DNA from: Pyrenula massariospora
Lineage: Eukaryota; Ascomycota; Eurotiomycetes; Pyrenulales; Pyrenulaceae
Length of the DNA stretch: 64,000 nucleotides
Direction: 5' to 3'
Assembly (NCBI GenBank): GCA_021030905.1
Contig: JAGFMI010000002.1
Span: 992,001 to 1,056,000, forward strand
Under the pieces are notes generated by a model, which was not told the origin of the DNA, did not search any database, and worked only from the letters and a program-made list of their open reading frames with translations. The translations under genes and the position numbers were made by a program. Positions 35,780 to 49,348 of the stretch are shown piece by piece; position 1 is the first letter of the stretch, and each line of letters begins with the position of its first letter.

Positions 35780-36375
35780 TTGTCACGCGTACAGATGACT
35801 TCGCTCTGGAATTCATGTGGGTTCAAGCTATCTTGGGCAACTCAGTCTCTTGCGCAGCCATGCTAGGACATGGGGACTGGATTTGACAGTTTCCGCCGGG
35901 CAATGGAGACGACTAGGACGCCTTCTTGTAGTCATTTATGCTTACAAGATGTACCCGGCTGCATCTTATCCGGCAATCCGAACATCGCAAAAGCCTCATC
36001 AGAGGCAGGATTTGGTAAGTACAACAATTCGGATGTGTGGACAAAGTTCATTGTACTCATTGATTTTCTTGATAGAATATCTAGCCTGAGAAAACACATG
36101 GGGCTGGAAGTCTTCAATGCATTCGATTACAAGCTAGCCATGTACCAAAACTAGGACCTCGCCAAGTAAATCGAACAACGCACATGGGTTTGCTCAGAAC
36201 AAAAGCTCACTCAAAGCGGATTTGTACAGCTACGGCTTAGAACTATTAAATTATAGCTCAGATTAAAACAGTGAGTTTTCAGGTCTAGAGTAATGACAGG
36301 CATTTAGTAATGCCAGTTCTAGCGACAGTAAATACCTCTGTCCTTCAGCGAGCTTGCTTAATCGTCCACTCTATC
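35780..36375. other. Intergenic with one doubtful short frame
   Basis: A plus-strand frame at 35870-36154 (94 codons) has protein-like composition in its last half (VWTKFIVLIDFLDRISSLRK) but no partner exon or family. It might be a remnant of a lost gene. Nothing else is seen. Confidence 0.25.
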
Positions 36376-37369
36376 TTAAAGCGTCACAGGCGGCCAGCCT
36401 TCAACTCCAATCTCAATCTGTTTCTTAGAGCTGAGGCCCATCCCCCCACCAGACTCTCTCGTCTGCACCCATTCCGTCAAGCTATATCGGCCAGCGCCGT
36501 CATTATCGTCGTCATAGAGCGGCCCCACCTGCCCGCGATTGATGTCAAAGATCCGGTAGTCGGCATGCGCGAAAAAAGTCCCGCTGACGGCCAGCCTCAT
36601 AAAGCTAGAGTGGGATACCACAATGATGAGCTTTTCGGGTCTGTGATAGAGATTACGCAGAGCGGACTGGGCGCGGGCAAGGACGGCGCTTCGCTTTTGT
36701 GCGTAGTGGAAACCAGCCGGCGAGGTTTTGTCGGGGTAGATGGAGTCCAGATCTGAGAAGTTGAGAGAAGGGAACTGAGTTTTGAGGGAGGATATAGGAC
36801 TTCCGGTGTCGCAAGGTTTGTCGAAGATCTCTTTAAGCGGACAAAGAACGTTAGCCCCTGACGGCTCCTCACGATATACAAAATTGCACAAAATTGAGAA
36901 ACTTTGGTCCAAAACAGACTTTGACAGAAAGTCGGGACGTGAAACTTATCTCATTAGAGTCTCTGAAACGAATTGCAGAAGGATTATTGATTGCAATGAG
37001 CGCTAGAGTCTTAATTTGAACGCAGAATGAAGGGAGGATACTCTTCCCTCACCTTGCCAGTCAGCATTGATCTCCACCTTGACTCCTTTTTCTATCAGCC
37101 AATCCAGAGCGGTCAAGGCAGTCTCCAACGTCCTCCGCATCGGGCTGACTATGATCAGGTCGACGCCAGCATGTTCCGGCAGATTGTGCTTCAAGGTATC
37201 ACGGAGAGCAGCACATTGTTGGAAACCAAGCGGCGTGAGTCCCGGGTCCGGAATTGAATATTCTTGTGGGTGAGTTTAGAATGGAATGAGAGCACGTAGA
37301 CCAAGGGCACTTATTGTTCACGTTGTGAAATGCTTGTGCATGCCGAACCAAAACCAGCGTAGGTGGCAT
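36376..37369 (-). CDS. Histidine phosphatase (phosphoglycerate mutase-like) family protein
   Basis: Three parts are clear. The first, from ATG 37369, reads MPPTLVLVRHAQAFHNVNN and carries the RHAQ variant of the catalytic RHG motif. The second (37262-37053) has YSIPDPGLTPLGFQQC, VSPMRRTLETALTAL and ends at ADWQ. The third (36830-36376) starts EIFDKPCDTGSPISSL and has LIIVVSHSSFMRLAVSG, with the second catalytic His. Parts two and three join perfectly over a 222-nt intron. Part one does not join part two in frame through any GT..AG pair I can find: the acceptor before 37262 needs a phase-1 donor, and the available donors are phase 0 or 2. So either a base is wrong, the donor is unusual, or the gene carries a frameshift. 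Members act on small phosphometabolites or proteins in the cytosol; the substrate is unknown. Confidence 0.78.
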
Positions 37370-38153
37370 TGTTGGGATGTCACAAGCGATTTATGTCATA
37401 GGGTTGCCTATACTCATATGCGTAGCTTTTGTATTGGTCTTCGGAGGTATCTTCTCAACAAATGTTGGCTGTGACCTATATTTTCCACCGTAATTCATTG
37501 GGATCTTGTATATGGATCTGGTAGAATCAGTACAAAGTTAAACTTGTCAAGATGATAGAAACAAATTCGTAGAGAGGTAGATTGTGGCTCTGACTAACCA
37601 CAAAAAATATTGCCAGGAACATCTGGTTTGGTTTTAACTCTAGCATCCCCAGCGTGCCCGTCACGTGGCGAGTGTTGCTGACCAACCTAAGTTATTGTTG
37701 CTGTCGCGATTTCAAAATAGCCGGCTTTGAGCGCGTAAATCGACCAGGAAATCCAGTGCGCCAGATCACAATGTATGTTTAGAGGGCGAGATATATCGTT
37801 TCGTTGGCCGTTTGAGCTTTAGCTCCGACCCCGAAGTAACCGAGGTGGAAGGCTGCCGACCGTAATCCTCTTATTCCTGTGCAAAACACCCCCATCTCAG
37901 CAGACCTGCCATTATGGACGACAGGGCTAGGTTTAATCGGTCAGCTGAGCTTCTTGAGCCTCAGGCAGCCTTGTAGGATGGCCTGAAGAGCTCGTTGGCA
38001 GCTTGCTAACGTAATGCAATTGGATCAGCACCATCCATGCTCATACACGTTGTCCCAGCCTCGTTTCAGACATGGTCACTCTAGGTACATATTTCTCTCC
38101 TAGGTGTCCATGGGAAGCCTATGGCATGTCCTTAGAGTGCGACACGTTCGTTC
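37370..38153. promoter_or_regulatory. Divergent spacer between histidine phosphatase and NLR genes
   Basis: A 784-bp spacer with both start sites pointing outward. No coding signal. It must contain both promoters; no specific element was identified. Confidence 0.4.
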
Positions 38154-41100
38154 ATGGATCCTCTCACAATAATCGCCCTTGTCGGGAATATTGTCCAATT
38201 CTTGGAATTTGGCGGCCAGCTAGTCTCCAAGTCGGCCGAAATATACCAGTCGGGCAAGGGAACCAGCGCAGACATTGTGGACACAGAGACGGCCACTATT
38301 CACTTACGTCGTCTCAATGCGAAACTTGAAGATGGGGCAGCCAACGGCGGGAGCAGTCCATTAAGTGAGCTTTGCACATCATGCAAAACTGTTGCAGACG
38401 AGTTGCTGGCCGCCTTGGACAAGGTGAAGGTCAAGAACAAAACTTCCAAGTGGGAGAGCGTCAGAAAAGCCCTACGGACGATCTGGACCAAAGATGAAAT
38501 CGCAGAACTCGAACATCGATTAGCAAGGTTCAGAGCAGAGCTTAATTTGCATTTAACTGTCGACATAAGGTCTGGTTTCGAAGAAATGGTGACTAAGCCG
38601 GCGATTGATTCATCTTAGAGATCAAATCCATCAATTTAAGCAAGAGCAGTCGAGTGAATTCAAAGACCTTGACTTGGCGACGAAAAAGGTCATGGATGCT
38701 ATAATCGATCAACAAGATATTTTCTCCAATGCTCTCAATATACAAGTTGTGTTGATGACGGAGCTTCTTCAGAATATGAGAGTAAGCTTCATTACATTAG
38801 ACTCTCTATACTAAATGCACATTAGTTACGGCTAACATTCCGGCAGACTAATATGCCAGCTGGGAAGGTATGTTTGAAAGTTCTTGTCAATGGCTTAAGG
38901 CAAGTCCGAAGCTGACTATCAAAGAGTCCAGATATCACAGAGACCTCACAGCCAGCGCAATCACCATCATCAAATGTCCCTTTTCGCCGCGACCATGATT
39001 TTATTGACCGACGAGCACTGCTCGACAACATTCAGCAAAAGTGCTCTGCACCTGCAGGTAGGGCAGCACTCGTTGGTTTAGGGGGGGTTGGGTAAGCCTG
39101 ACGATAAAGACGGAATTTTTCGACCTAATTTTGTTTAAAGGAAGTCACAGCTTGCCATCGAATACTCGTTTCGAGCTAGAGAATGTGAAGCGCAAATATG
39201 GGTCTTTTGGATTCATGCTGGCACCGCCGCGAGATTAGAGGAAGGCTATAAAGCGATTGCGGATCGAGTCAAGCTCCCGGGTCGAGATAAACCCAAGGTG
39301 GATATTCTACGACTAGTCTACCAATGGCTATGCGACGAGGAAAGTGGGAAATGGCTGCTGATCCTCGACAACGCTGATGACGCGACTGTCTTTTTCAACA
39401 ACCCGGGAGACCGACGAGATCCAAAGCATGGTTCGGTGGACAGTTCATCTGACCCAGCTTTGTCAACATATCTCCCTCAGAGTCCGAACGGTTCCATTCT
39501 CATAACGACCCGTGTCGACGACGTAGCATTTAGACTGACAGGAAAATATGAAGATGTCATTAAGGTTGAACCAATGGACCAAGACCACGCTCTTGCACTC
39601 TTACAAACCAAAATAGGAGATCGGTCAAATGAACAAGCCTCTCGAGAGCTAGTCAAAGCTCTTGAATACATGCCTCTGGCCATAAGCCAGGCGGCGGCGT
39701 ATATCCGGCAACGGGCTCCACGCAGCTCCGTGGCAAAATATCTCCGGGATTTCCTCAAGAGTGAACACACAAGAAGTACTCTGTTGAATCACGATGCGGG
39801 TGACCTCCGCAGGGATCCAAGTGCTTCAAACTCCGTCACGATAACATGGTATATATCATTTGACCATATTCGGCTTGTGAGGCATTCGGCAGCCGAATTG
39901 CTTTCCCTAATGAGCTTTTTTGACCAACAGGATATTCCAGAATATCTACTCCGGCGCGAGAACAAGTCAGGAACGGAAAGCCTACGCTTCGGTGAGAAAG
40001 ATGACAGCAATGTCATTTTGAGTTCTGATACAGACGATGACGATACCGACTTCGAAGAAGATATAGCCACGCTACGAAACTATTCGCTCATTGGCATGAA
40101 CAAGACGGGAGATGCATTCAAGATGCATAGCCTTGTGCAATTGTCAACAAGAAGATGGTTAGAGGACCACGGACAACTTGAAAAATGGAAAGAGCAATTC
40201 ATCGTTAAACTTTCGCAAGCATTTCCTACTGCAGAATTTCACAATTGGGGAAAGTGCCAAAAGCTTTTCCCGCACGCGGAAGCTGTGATAAGGCAACGAC
40301 CGGTAAATCAAAATGCGTTGAAGACCTGGACTCTAATTCTCCACAACGCTGGATGGTATGCAATAGCTCAAGGAAAGTTTCCAGTAGCCGCACGCATGAC
40401 AGAGAAAGCTGTGACGACACGAGAGACGACGCTAGGGAACGAGGATCCATCCACTTTGGCAAGTGCGACTAACTTGGCATTGTTGCGCCGATATCAGGGA
40501 AGATACGAGGAAGCAGAAAATATTAGCCGACAAGTTCTAGCTGGAAGGGAAAAAGTATTTGGAGAAAAGCACCTTGAAACGTTGGCCAGTGCCAATAATC
40601 TGGCATCAATGTTACGGTATCGTGGCAAGTATAAGGAAGCAGAGCATCTCAACCGTAGAGTTCTCGAAGAAAGAGAAAAGTTACTGGGGAAAGAGCACCA
40701 TGACACTCTGGCAAGCATGAACAATCTTGCTGTGGTCTTGCGGTACCAAGGAAAATATCCAGAGGCGGAAACTGTGCACCGTCAAGGATTAGAAGGCACC
40801 GAAAAAGCGCTTGGCGAACTGCATCCAGACACTCTACGAAACGTGAGCAAACTCGCAGCAGTGCTGCGATATCAGGAGAAATACGAAGATTCGGAGGTTC
40901 TGCATAGACGAGCAATAGAAGGATATGAAAAGGTACTCGGTAAAGACCACCCAGACACGTTGACAAGCATTAGTAAGTTGGCCGTGATGCTAGGAGATCT
41001 CGAAAGGTTTGATGAGGCAGAGGATAAGCTCCAGCGAACGTTGGATGGGAGAGAGCGAATTCTGGGGGAAAAGCATCCGTCTACGCTAGCAAGCGTTACG

Positions 41101-41553
41101 AACCTAGCGTCATTGCTGCAAAAAGGTGGTAAATATCTGCAGGCTGAATCCATAAGTCGGCGTGCGGTGCAAGGGCGAGAGGAGCTACTCGGAAAGAAAC
41201 ATCCGGCCACTATGATGAGTATCTACGACCTTGCTCTGATACTACATGGTCTAGCGAAATATGAGGAAGCGGAAGTTTTACACCGGCGAGCACTGGATGG
41301 AAGAGACAGTGAGCTAGGACAGGACCACCCCGACACAGTGGCATCCGTTCATAGCCTGGCCGCTACACTAGGTAAACAGAAACGGTATGAGGAAGCCTCA
41401 GAACTGTATAAGCGAGCACTCAGCAGTTATACTATGACTCTGGGCCAAAGCCACCCGAAAACTATCGCGTGTAACGATGAATACGAGGCTATGAGAGAGA
41501 AAATGGACGCTGGAAGTGTTGTCGCACATGCTGTCGGACAAAAAGATAAATAA
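38154..41553 (+). CDS. NLR/STAND protein: fungal N-terminal domain, NB-ARC, nine TPRs
   Basis: Five exons (38154-38569, 38619-38781, 38847-38867, 38925-39091, 39141-41553) close in frame to 1059 residues; exon 3 is a 21-nt microexon. Residues 1-190 form a helical domain starting MDPLTIIALVGNIVQFLEFG, of the kind heading many fungal STAND proteins (PigL_N-like). The NB-ARC entry is VPFRRDHDFIDRRALLDNIQ, then Walker A GLGGVGKS near 250-257, Walker B LLILDNADD near 328-336, sensor GSILITTR near 373-380 and MPLAI near 432. From about 645 come nine kinesin-light-chain-type TPRs, most exactly 42 residues, each with L--G-Y-EAE and LG--HP-TL. Fungal NLRs of this build work in heterokaryon incompatibility and immune-like responses, with the repeats as sensor and the N domain as effector or signalling part. 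All nucleotide-binding motifs look intact. Confidence 0.92.
40380..41490 (+). repeat. Coding tandem 126-bp (42-aa) TPR repeats
   Basis: Within the NLR, eight successive complete units of 42 codons are preceded by one less regular unit. Examples of unit starts: ASANNLASMLRYRGKYKEAE, ASMNNLAVVLRYQGKYPEAE, TSISKLAVMLGDLERFDEAE. Units are diverged at protein and DNA level, so this is not a freshly amplified array, but spacing is exact. Confidence 0.85.
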
Positions 41554-41955
41554 GAGGAGTCACAGATACTGCAAGACTAAGTCAGAGCAAAAGAGACTGG
41601 AAGATCATATGTTGCTCATGGAATTGCGATAATAGGCGACATAAGATGCTCTGGAAACAATGGTGTTTCTAAAGTTCACTGACAGTAAGTCGACAAGAAC
41701 ATGACTTCAGAATGAGAACCTTCGAAGAAAGGCCTGGGATACATCGTCCCGATATCCCACTGCAGAGCTCAATAGGATTGAAAACTTTTGGACAAGGATG
41801 AAGGATAATAAAATCGTCTATCCGAAAACCCCCTCAGTCCTGAGCTTGCAGCCTCTGATACCTCAAAAGAAGGATCCATCGATTTCTCTGCGTTCGACAG
41901 ATATAATATATGCCATTGTCACCAATCCATCAGCCTCCGTCGCGCAGTTATCGAT
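41554..41955. other. Convergent 3' spacer
   Basis: Between the NLR stop (plus) and the mannitol dehydrogenase stop (minus). It holds both 3' ends and no coding signal. Confidence 0.5.
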
Positions 41956-44313
<2,358 letters not shown>

Positions 44314-47300
44314 ATGCTAGAAACTTCTGCAGTTGTCATCATAGTCCTCGCGTGCTCCCTGATGATACTGCTTGTTGGAGGTGGTCTTGTCATCTTTGCA
44401 GTGCGACAACGAGAACGTCACATTCTTAGTCGTCAGCGACGTCGCATATCAGTTTATCCACGTCCACGTCTAAGTATTGGCAGTGACAATTATCCAAACA
44501 TTCCTCGACCATCTGGTAGTCTCCGCAAAAGTGGGCATTTGCCGAATGACATCGATTGGGAGCCGTGGGGTCAAGAAGATTCTTCTGCAGAGCAAGCAAC
44601 GAGACAAAATGATACATTTGAGTTCGAATTAATTGCCCCAAAGAAGCGTCGTCATTTACGAAATTCTCTTTTGGTTCCTAAGACAAGACGTCAGAAAAGG
44701 ATAGAGTCAGCTTTTCCGTTGGGTCCAATGCCTCGATCTCCGCTTTCTGCTATTACAGAAAACTCAAACACAGACTCTTCCTCTAGACCTACAATTTACG
44801 AATTAGCCGAAAAGACAACCCCGAAACGCACGCCCGAGGGAAGCGACAGGGAAATCTACCCGCCGCCTTCGTCAGCATGGCCCCTGCCTGTGCCTAAAAG
44901 CAGAGAAGGAGATCATTCGTCTCCATCTCCTGCGAAAGGGACTAGATCCAGATCAAACAGTGCTGGATACAATTTGTTCCCACGCCAATCTCTCGATCGA
45001 CGCTCAATGAGTATTAGTAGCCAATTGACGCTGGCTACTACCGTAGCCGACTCAGATTTACCACCTCTACCTCCTATTGCCACGCTCGAACCTTTCGATC
45101 CGATGTGTCTCACACGCAATGACTCTAAACAAAACCATCGAAGGTCACGTCAGAGCTGCGACTCTCCTGAATCCTCTGCTCCAGAAAGGAAACTTGACTT
45201 GCCTGCGCCGAAGGCCAAAGTCAGTGCTGGGAACCCTAGAACGAACCCTGGTGTCAACCTGAACGCTCATGATCTTCGATATTACAAACGTGACCTTCTT
45301 TATCATGAACCATCTGATATCAAAATGGGGCCTCCGATCGGGAAATACACTCAAACTTCATCACGCCCTCCGCTCATAACTGCCAAATCTGTTCATGGCA
45401 GCATTCGTTCTCAGCCATTTACAATTCAACATAGTCCTACGAGAGATGCCGCAGGACGGCTAGACGATCATATGATCAAACCTACCACTCAATGCAATAC
45501 CATTACTCAAGTCATACCCCGGGTCTCTCAGCCTTCTTCCCAAGAGACGCGGCCATCCCTCAATCAACGCCATTCCATGGTCGACCCTCCGACTCAGCTC
45601 GGGAGATTTTCATTCAATCAGTCAGCCTCTGGTGGTCTTTCAAGCGGCTCAGGAAGCCCTATTCAGCTTTCAGCTCGACCAAAGTCCATCCCAAGCTACA
45701 CTCCCTTTCAACGGGACACGACGTTTTTGGGAAGCATGATCAACACTTCCGCTGATGATGGCTATCGTATCGGCCATCGGCGACAGAACTGCGTCCGAAT
45801 CTCCAATATTCCCTTGCCACAGTCATCTGAAAAATCAAGCAGTCCACGTCCGGTTATTCCAACACCAAGGGACCAGACTCATGCAATACCCAATCGCCAG
45901 GATAGCGTAATCCACATCCCAGGACTTACACTACTCGACGATCCAAAACCCTCCCCTCCGAAGTCGCCAGAAGCAATCCCAACGCCTCATAGTGTCTTTT
46001 CAAATCGGCCCATCCTCTCTCCTACGCCAAGGAAGCCTAGCCTCCACTCCAGCCACAGCAATGATTCTGCCATTTTTGACCCTGTCACAGCATACAAACC
46101 AACGAGTCCGAACATTTTTATGCAAGCTGATCTTAATGCAAGAGCTAATCTCGCCTTCCCTACTTCTCAGAGCCACTGGCCGCTACCACCAGCGCGCCAT
46201 CCTAGTCATAAAAAATCCAGCCTACCAATCTCGTCCACAGCTGCGCGGAATCCATCAAGGCTCCGTCCCCTCAACGAAACCAATACTCACTTAGATCCGT
46301 CCGAGTCTCCGACCCTTCCCGCTCCTGCTATCTCATCCGATGATCCCTTCTCCACTTCCTTAACCACGGCACCAAGGCACTTCAATCAGTATCACCCCAC
46401 TCACCCAACTTCCATCAATCACTCGTTTCAACAGCTGCCAGCACAACCCCGCCGTCTATCTACGCTGATGAGCCCGCACTCCCATCCAACCCCTAATGCC
46501 TCAACCTCAACTATAAGAAGCATATGGACGGAGACTAACCCGCGTCCTGGCCCCGCTCCTGCGCCTTTGACCTCCTCCGCAATATCCCACGACCGCACCC
46601 AGGTACCCTACACCGGGCAGTCTTCCTCCACATCCCGCAATAGACCCCCATCTACTTCTTCTTACCGACGCGCTGAATCCCCTACCATTCCAACGCACAC
46701 CTACAGCCTACGCTCACAACAATGGCGCGAGCGGCCTCGCTTCAAGCACGTGCCTGGCCCCGACCGAACAAGCAACAGCGGAACGTACCGGCGGGATAGT
46801 CGGCGCAACCACAGCAGTCATCAGTGGTATTCGGATCCACAGCATCACCATCATCATGCTCGAGATCGATCGTCTGGGCTAGACATGGCCGCCGTACTGC
46901 GGAGGATGGACTCAGACGCCACCACCACGATGACGAACGCGTCTGCGACCATGGCAGCGGCGACGGATCTGCATGCGGGCGCAGTGGCAGCGTACAGGGA
47001 TATTGTGGCCATGCAGGCGCTTGCGCAAGTCGGGGGTAAGGGAGACACAGCTACCAGAGAAACCGATAACAGGACTATAGCACAGCCTCCCCCTTCCGGA
47101 AATTCAGAGAGCACCTACGCAGAAGATCCGTCCATGCCGAGGAGCAGAGCTAGAGCCGACACCCTTCCGAGAAGCTCACAAGCGGTCCCAGGTATCAGTT
47201 TCGCTTCGGCGTCGACAGACAAAACCAGCTCCAGACGCACCGCTGCCCCCACACAACCCCGATCGAAGACCGGCTACCTGCAACCCCTAGCTCCAAGCAC

Positions 47301-47928
47301 GAACCACCTTAATGTCTCGAACAACCAGTCTTGCAACTCCGACTCCCGTTTCCGCAGCCCAAGCATGCTAAGCACCTCCGCGATGAGCGAGTGGGAGGAC
47401 GACTCCGTCCACGGCGATCATGAAAACGAGAACTCGAACAACACCGATCACGATGGCACAGACGAAGATGACAACGACGACGACGACAATGCCTCGCAAA
47501 GCCCCACCCCACCTCCCATCCCAAGAGGAAGACACAAAGAACCCCGCCGAACACGCTCCTTCTCCTTCTCCCCCAGCATCCGCGGCTCCGACGAACTCTC
47601 AAAACCAGACCCAGTCCCGATCCCCCAGGACGAAAATGCCCCGCCCGGCGGGGACGAGTGGGACACGCCCTCATCAGCCAGGAAAGCCGACGAAATCAGC
47701 GCGGATGTAGTGGGTACACCGCTGAAATGCCCTCCGACGAAGACGGACCGCAGGACGAAGCGGCAGGGTATGGTGTCGCCGAGGGGCAAGAATATGGGCT
47801 TGGGGCTTGGGATCGAGGGTGCCGGTTGTGGTGGTGGGAATGGGAGTGGGAGTGGGGGGTTTCGGACGAGTATGGTGAATCGGGCGTCGAATGAGTTTTG
47901 GGGGGTGTTTGAGAGGAAGGGGTTTTGA
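44314..47928 (+). CDS. Single-pass membrane protein with very long disordered tail, function unknown
   Basis: One uninterrupted 1204-codon frame. Residues 5-30 (SAVVIIVLACSLMILLVGGG and on to LVIFAV) form one membrane helix, followed at once by a basic stretch (RQRERHILSRQRRR) that fixes the tail in the cytosol by the positive-inside rule. The rest is Ser/Pro/Thr/Arg-rich with no globular domain: many SP, TP and PxxP motifs, a five-His run (HHHHH), an Asp-rich segment (DDNDDDDNASQS) and a Gly/Ser run near the end, closing with NRASNEFWGVFERKGF. That conserved-looking hydrophobic C terminus may be a docking motif. This looks like a membrane-tethered scaffold or cell-wall/polarity adaptor, but that is only an inference from layout. 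No introns were needed. The divergent partner is mannitol dehydrogenase. Confidence 0.75.
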   Translation: MLETSAVVIIVLACSLMILLVGGGLVIFAVRQRERHILSRQRRRISVYPRPRLSIGSDNYPNIPRPSGSLRKSGHLPNDIDWEPWGQEDSSAEQATRQNDTFEFELIAPKKRRHLRNSLLVPKTRRQKRIESAFPLGPMPRSPLSAITENSNTDSSSRPTIYELAEKTTPKRTPEGSDREIYPPPSSAWPLPVPKSREGDHSSPSPAKGTRSRSNSAGYNLFPRQSLDRRSMSISSQLTLATTVADSDLPPLPPIATLEPFDPMCLTRNDSKQNHRRSRQSCDSPESSAPERKLDLPAPKAKVSAGNPRTNPGVNLNAHDLRYYKRDLLYHEPSDIKMGPPIGKYTQTSSRPPLITAKSVHGSIRSQPFTIQHSPTRDAAGRLDDHMIKPTTQCNTITQVIPRVSQPSSQETRPSLNQRHSMVDPPTQLGRFSFNQSASGGLSSGSGSPIQLSARPKSIPSYTPFQRDTTFLGSMINTSADDGYRIGHRRQNCVRISNIPLPQSSEKSSSPRPVIPTPRDQTHAIPNRQDSVIHIPGLTLLDDPKPSPPKSPEAIPTPHSVFSNRPILSPTPRKPSLHSSHSNDSAIFDPVTAYKPTSPNIFMQADLNARANLAFPTSQSHWPLPPARHPSHKKSSLPISSTAARNPSRLRPLNETNTHLDPSESPTLPAPAISSDDPFSTSLTTAPRHFNQYHPTHPTSINHSFQQLPAQPRRLSTLMSPHSHPTPNASTSTIRSIWTETNPRPGPAPAPLTSSAISHDRTQVPYTGQSSSTSRNRPPSTSSYRRAESPTIPTHTYSLRSQQWRERPRFKHVPGPDRTSNSGTYRRDSRRNHSSHQWYSDPQHHHHHARDRSSGLDMAAVLRRMDSDATTTMTNASATMAAATDLHAGAVAAYRDIVAMQALAQVGGKGDTATRETDNRTIAQPPPSGNSESTYAEDPSMPRSRARADTLPRSSQAVPGISFASASTDKTSSRRTAAPTQPRSKTGYLQPLAPSTNHLNVSNNQSCNSDSRFRSPSMLSTSAMSEWEDDSVHGDHENENSNNTDHDGTDEDDNDDDDNASQSPTPPPIPRGRHKEPRRTRSFSFSPSIRGSDELSKPDPVPIPQDENAPPGGDEWDTPSSARKADEISADVVGTPLKCPPTKTDRRTKRQGMVSPRGKNMGLGLGIEGAGCGGGNGSGSGGFRTSMVNRASNEFWGVFERKGF

Positions 47929-49348
47929 TTTTGGTTAGATGGGGTAAGATCAGATTAGATTGAGCACGGAGTCGGAGAATGAGGATAGGAGAGGAAAAGG
48001 GGGGGAAGTTGATGGAGTGTTTAGGGGATTGTACAATCCGACTGGACGTGGCTATATTCGGGTTTCTTTCTCGTCGTAGCAATTTAGCACCCTCTTCGGT
48101 TCGATTCTTTGATAGAATATTTGGGTAAGGAAAGTCTTTTGTACACATCTTGATCCTGCTTCTCCGTGCCAGCGCATTCAATACACACCTTCTGCCTGTC
48201 CATCGCCTCGACCCACCTCCCTAACCTAAGCTCATTCAGTACAATAAATACAAAACCACCCCCTCTTCACATCCCCGTTTCTCCATCCATGTCCTGTCGC
48301 TGGGTCTACATACAATGATCTTCCAGCTCGGAAGACCAAACCAAAGACTACAGACACACAGAACACCTCTGATAGAACCGTAAACCCCAGATAGACAAGC
48401 TATCACTTGCTAATCATGCCACACAGCAGCGCCAAAGCACTTTCCAGACAGCTGTAGGTCCCGTATCCACGATCATGACCCACGAAAGAGAACGTGGATA
48501 CAACAAAGACAATAAATCTCATGGGCCGGCCTTGCAGAGCTCAATCCGCTACTCCTAGCCGGAACAGACCAGTAACCAGCTAAGATAGCAGTGTGCAAGA
48601 TAAAGTAAATCGAAAACCCCTCCCGCACAAGACCATTCGGGGGGTTCACTTGTAGTCGATGCCCTGGTCAGGTGTGGTGCGACAAAACCTCACGGGATGG
48701 GCGTGCGTGTGCTCGGCACATCGGGAGCTCTCGAGGGTTGAGGAAAACGTCTGACAAACGGCCCAAACAAACGGGTGAAAAGGGGCAAGAAAGAGAATAA
48801 AAAAAAAGTGGGACGGTCAACGAATCCACAGCTTCCACTCAGATCAGGTCCAAAACACTAGCAGCACACAGACTCAGGCTCAGGCTTAGACTTCTAGAAA
48901 CTGGGAGATCCCCATTCAAAGGCCTAAAGGCCAAAATCTAGTAAAAATCCCGAACTCCCCTTCTGAAATTCGCGAGGATGCCCAGGAACTCCAAAAAAAA
49001 TATTAAGCACAAAATGGAAGTAGCAGAACTGTCCGGGATTAAAATGTGTTCTACCGCTGACGAAAGATGTCTGTGATGTGCAAATCTTGATCAAGCAGTT
49101 GCGGGGGCAGATATCGAAAGGGCGTCAACCAGAAGATAAAGCCCGCTCCCTTGCCCGTGATCTTAAAACCCATCCAACCAACCACTCGGCAAGTAGCCAG
49201 CCTGCCAGCGCCAAGACCTCGCGCGCATCATGCAAAGGAAAACCGAAGGTTGCTTCACCTCTCGCCAGTCCGCCACACGTCTCTCCGTCGTTATAGCACC
49301 TTCCTAAAGTCAGCGTGCACCTCCTAGCTCTTCACCCACTTTCCCTCT
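47929..49348. other. Convergent 3' spacer, no gene
   Basis: 1.4 kb between two convergent stops. It is rich in short A runs and C/T tracts and has only short frames. Long 3' UTRs of the disordered-protein gene and the Rab gene probably occupy much of it. Confidence 0.45.

Noticed and set aside
46854-47789. Minus-strand frames of 86-121 codons
   Set aside because: Antisense to the long disordered protein; composition mirrors its codon bias.
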